Source of the DNA: Ligilactobacillus pobuzihii E100301 = KCTC 13174
GTDB taxonomy: Bacteria; Bacillota; Bacilli; Lactobacillales; Lactobacillaceae
Direction of reading: 5' to 3'
DNA length: 47,618 bases
NCBI RefSeq assembly: GCF_000349725.1
Contig: NZ_APCP01000064.1
Span: forward strand, 1-47,618
The notes under the pieces were generated by a model that worked only from the letters and a program-made list of their open reading frames with translations, was not told where the DNA came from and ran no database searches. Position numbers and translations under genes: made by a program. Positions 47,499 to 47,618 of the stretch are shown piece by piece (positions within the stretch are counted from its first letter, which is position 1; each line of letters starts with the position of its first letter).

Positions 47499-47618
47499 CC
47501 ATTTTATAGAAATTTTATTTATCAAACTAAAGGTTGAAAGCACAAAAACAGACCGCAACCCTTGATATTACCTATTTGTGGTAACAAATATTAGTATTTT
47601 TCTTTTTTACGCACTACC

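Noticed and set aside
47591-47618. Possible C-terminus of a minus-strand gene (…RKKEKY, stop at 47591)
   Set aside because: Only nine codons are visible and other frames are equally possible; the terminator at 47466 merely suggests a gene upstream.

Overview
The window looks like a chromosomal segment of a low-GC member of the Lactobacillaceae (species not resolved). The evidence is the start of a 16S rRNA gene with a Lactobacillus-type sequence, an L-lactate dehydrogenase of the Lactobacillus/Pediococcus type, a zinc-independent L31, classical Firmicutes gene orders, and regulatory sites of the CtsR, PurR and pyrG-attenuator kinds. I see no phage, transposase, plasmid or CRISPR material. Most genes are on the minus strand.

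Layout, read in the direction of minus-strand transcription. (1) 46.2-47.1 kb: a PlcR/Rgg-like XRE-TPR regulator, followed by glmU and prs. (2) 39.5-43.3 kb: a DUF3899 membrane protein and a YibE/F transporter-like pair on the minus strand; birA and a small unknown protein on the plus strand. (3) 31.2-39.4 kb: an HD-domain phosphohydrolase (plus strand), then DUF1934, rpoE, pyrG, a small HTH-like protein, murA, rho and rpmE2. (4) 24.4-31 kb, the more accessory part: a YjdF-like membrane protein, a nuclease-helicase fusion of the DinG/XPD type (plus), a purine permease, and a two-gene unit of a DHFR/RibD-like reductase and a PARG-like macrodomain protein, plus a 44-aa protein missed by length cutoffs. 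(5) 17.5-24.2 kb: GNAT, a probable structured RNA, murF, cshA, acpS, alr, mazE-like and mazF. (6) 15.2-17.3 kb: ldh and cbpA on the plus strand. (7) 0-15 kb: pth, mfd, a MurJ/SpoVB-like flippase, rqcP, divIC, an S1 protein, tilS, hpt, ftsH, hslO and lysS, then the 16S rRNA gene with tandem promoters.

The genes cover cell-wall precursor synthesis (murA, murF, alr, glmU), translation and ribosome rescue (pth, rqcP, tilS, lysS, L31), proteostasis (ftsH, hslO), nucleotide supply (prs, pyrG, hpt, purine permease) and transcription (rpoE, rho, mfd).

Points that stand out: a family of about 210-bp, two-hairpin repeats with inverted ends, found four times, each directly downstream of a gene and in that gene's orientation, with compensatory stem changes; a promoter-to-terminator unit of about 205 nt upstream of murF that looks like an unannotated RNA; a DinG-like helicase that has apparently lost all four Fe-S cysteines; a PARG-like protein with an altered signature; a MurA with Asp in place of the fosfomycin-target Cys; and a MazE-like antitoxin that keeps only the toxin-binding end.
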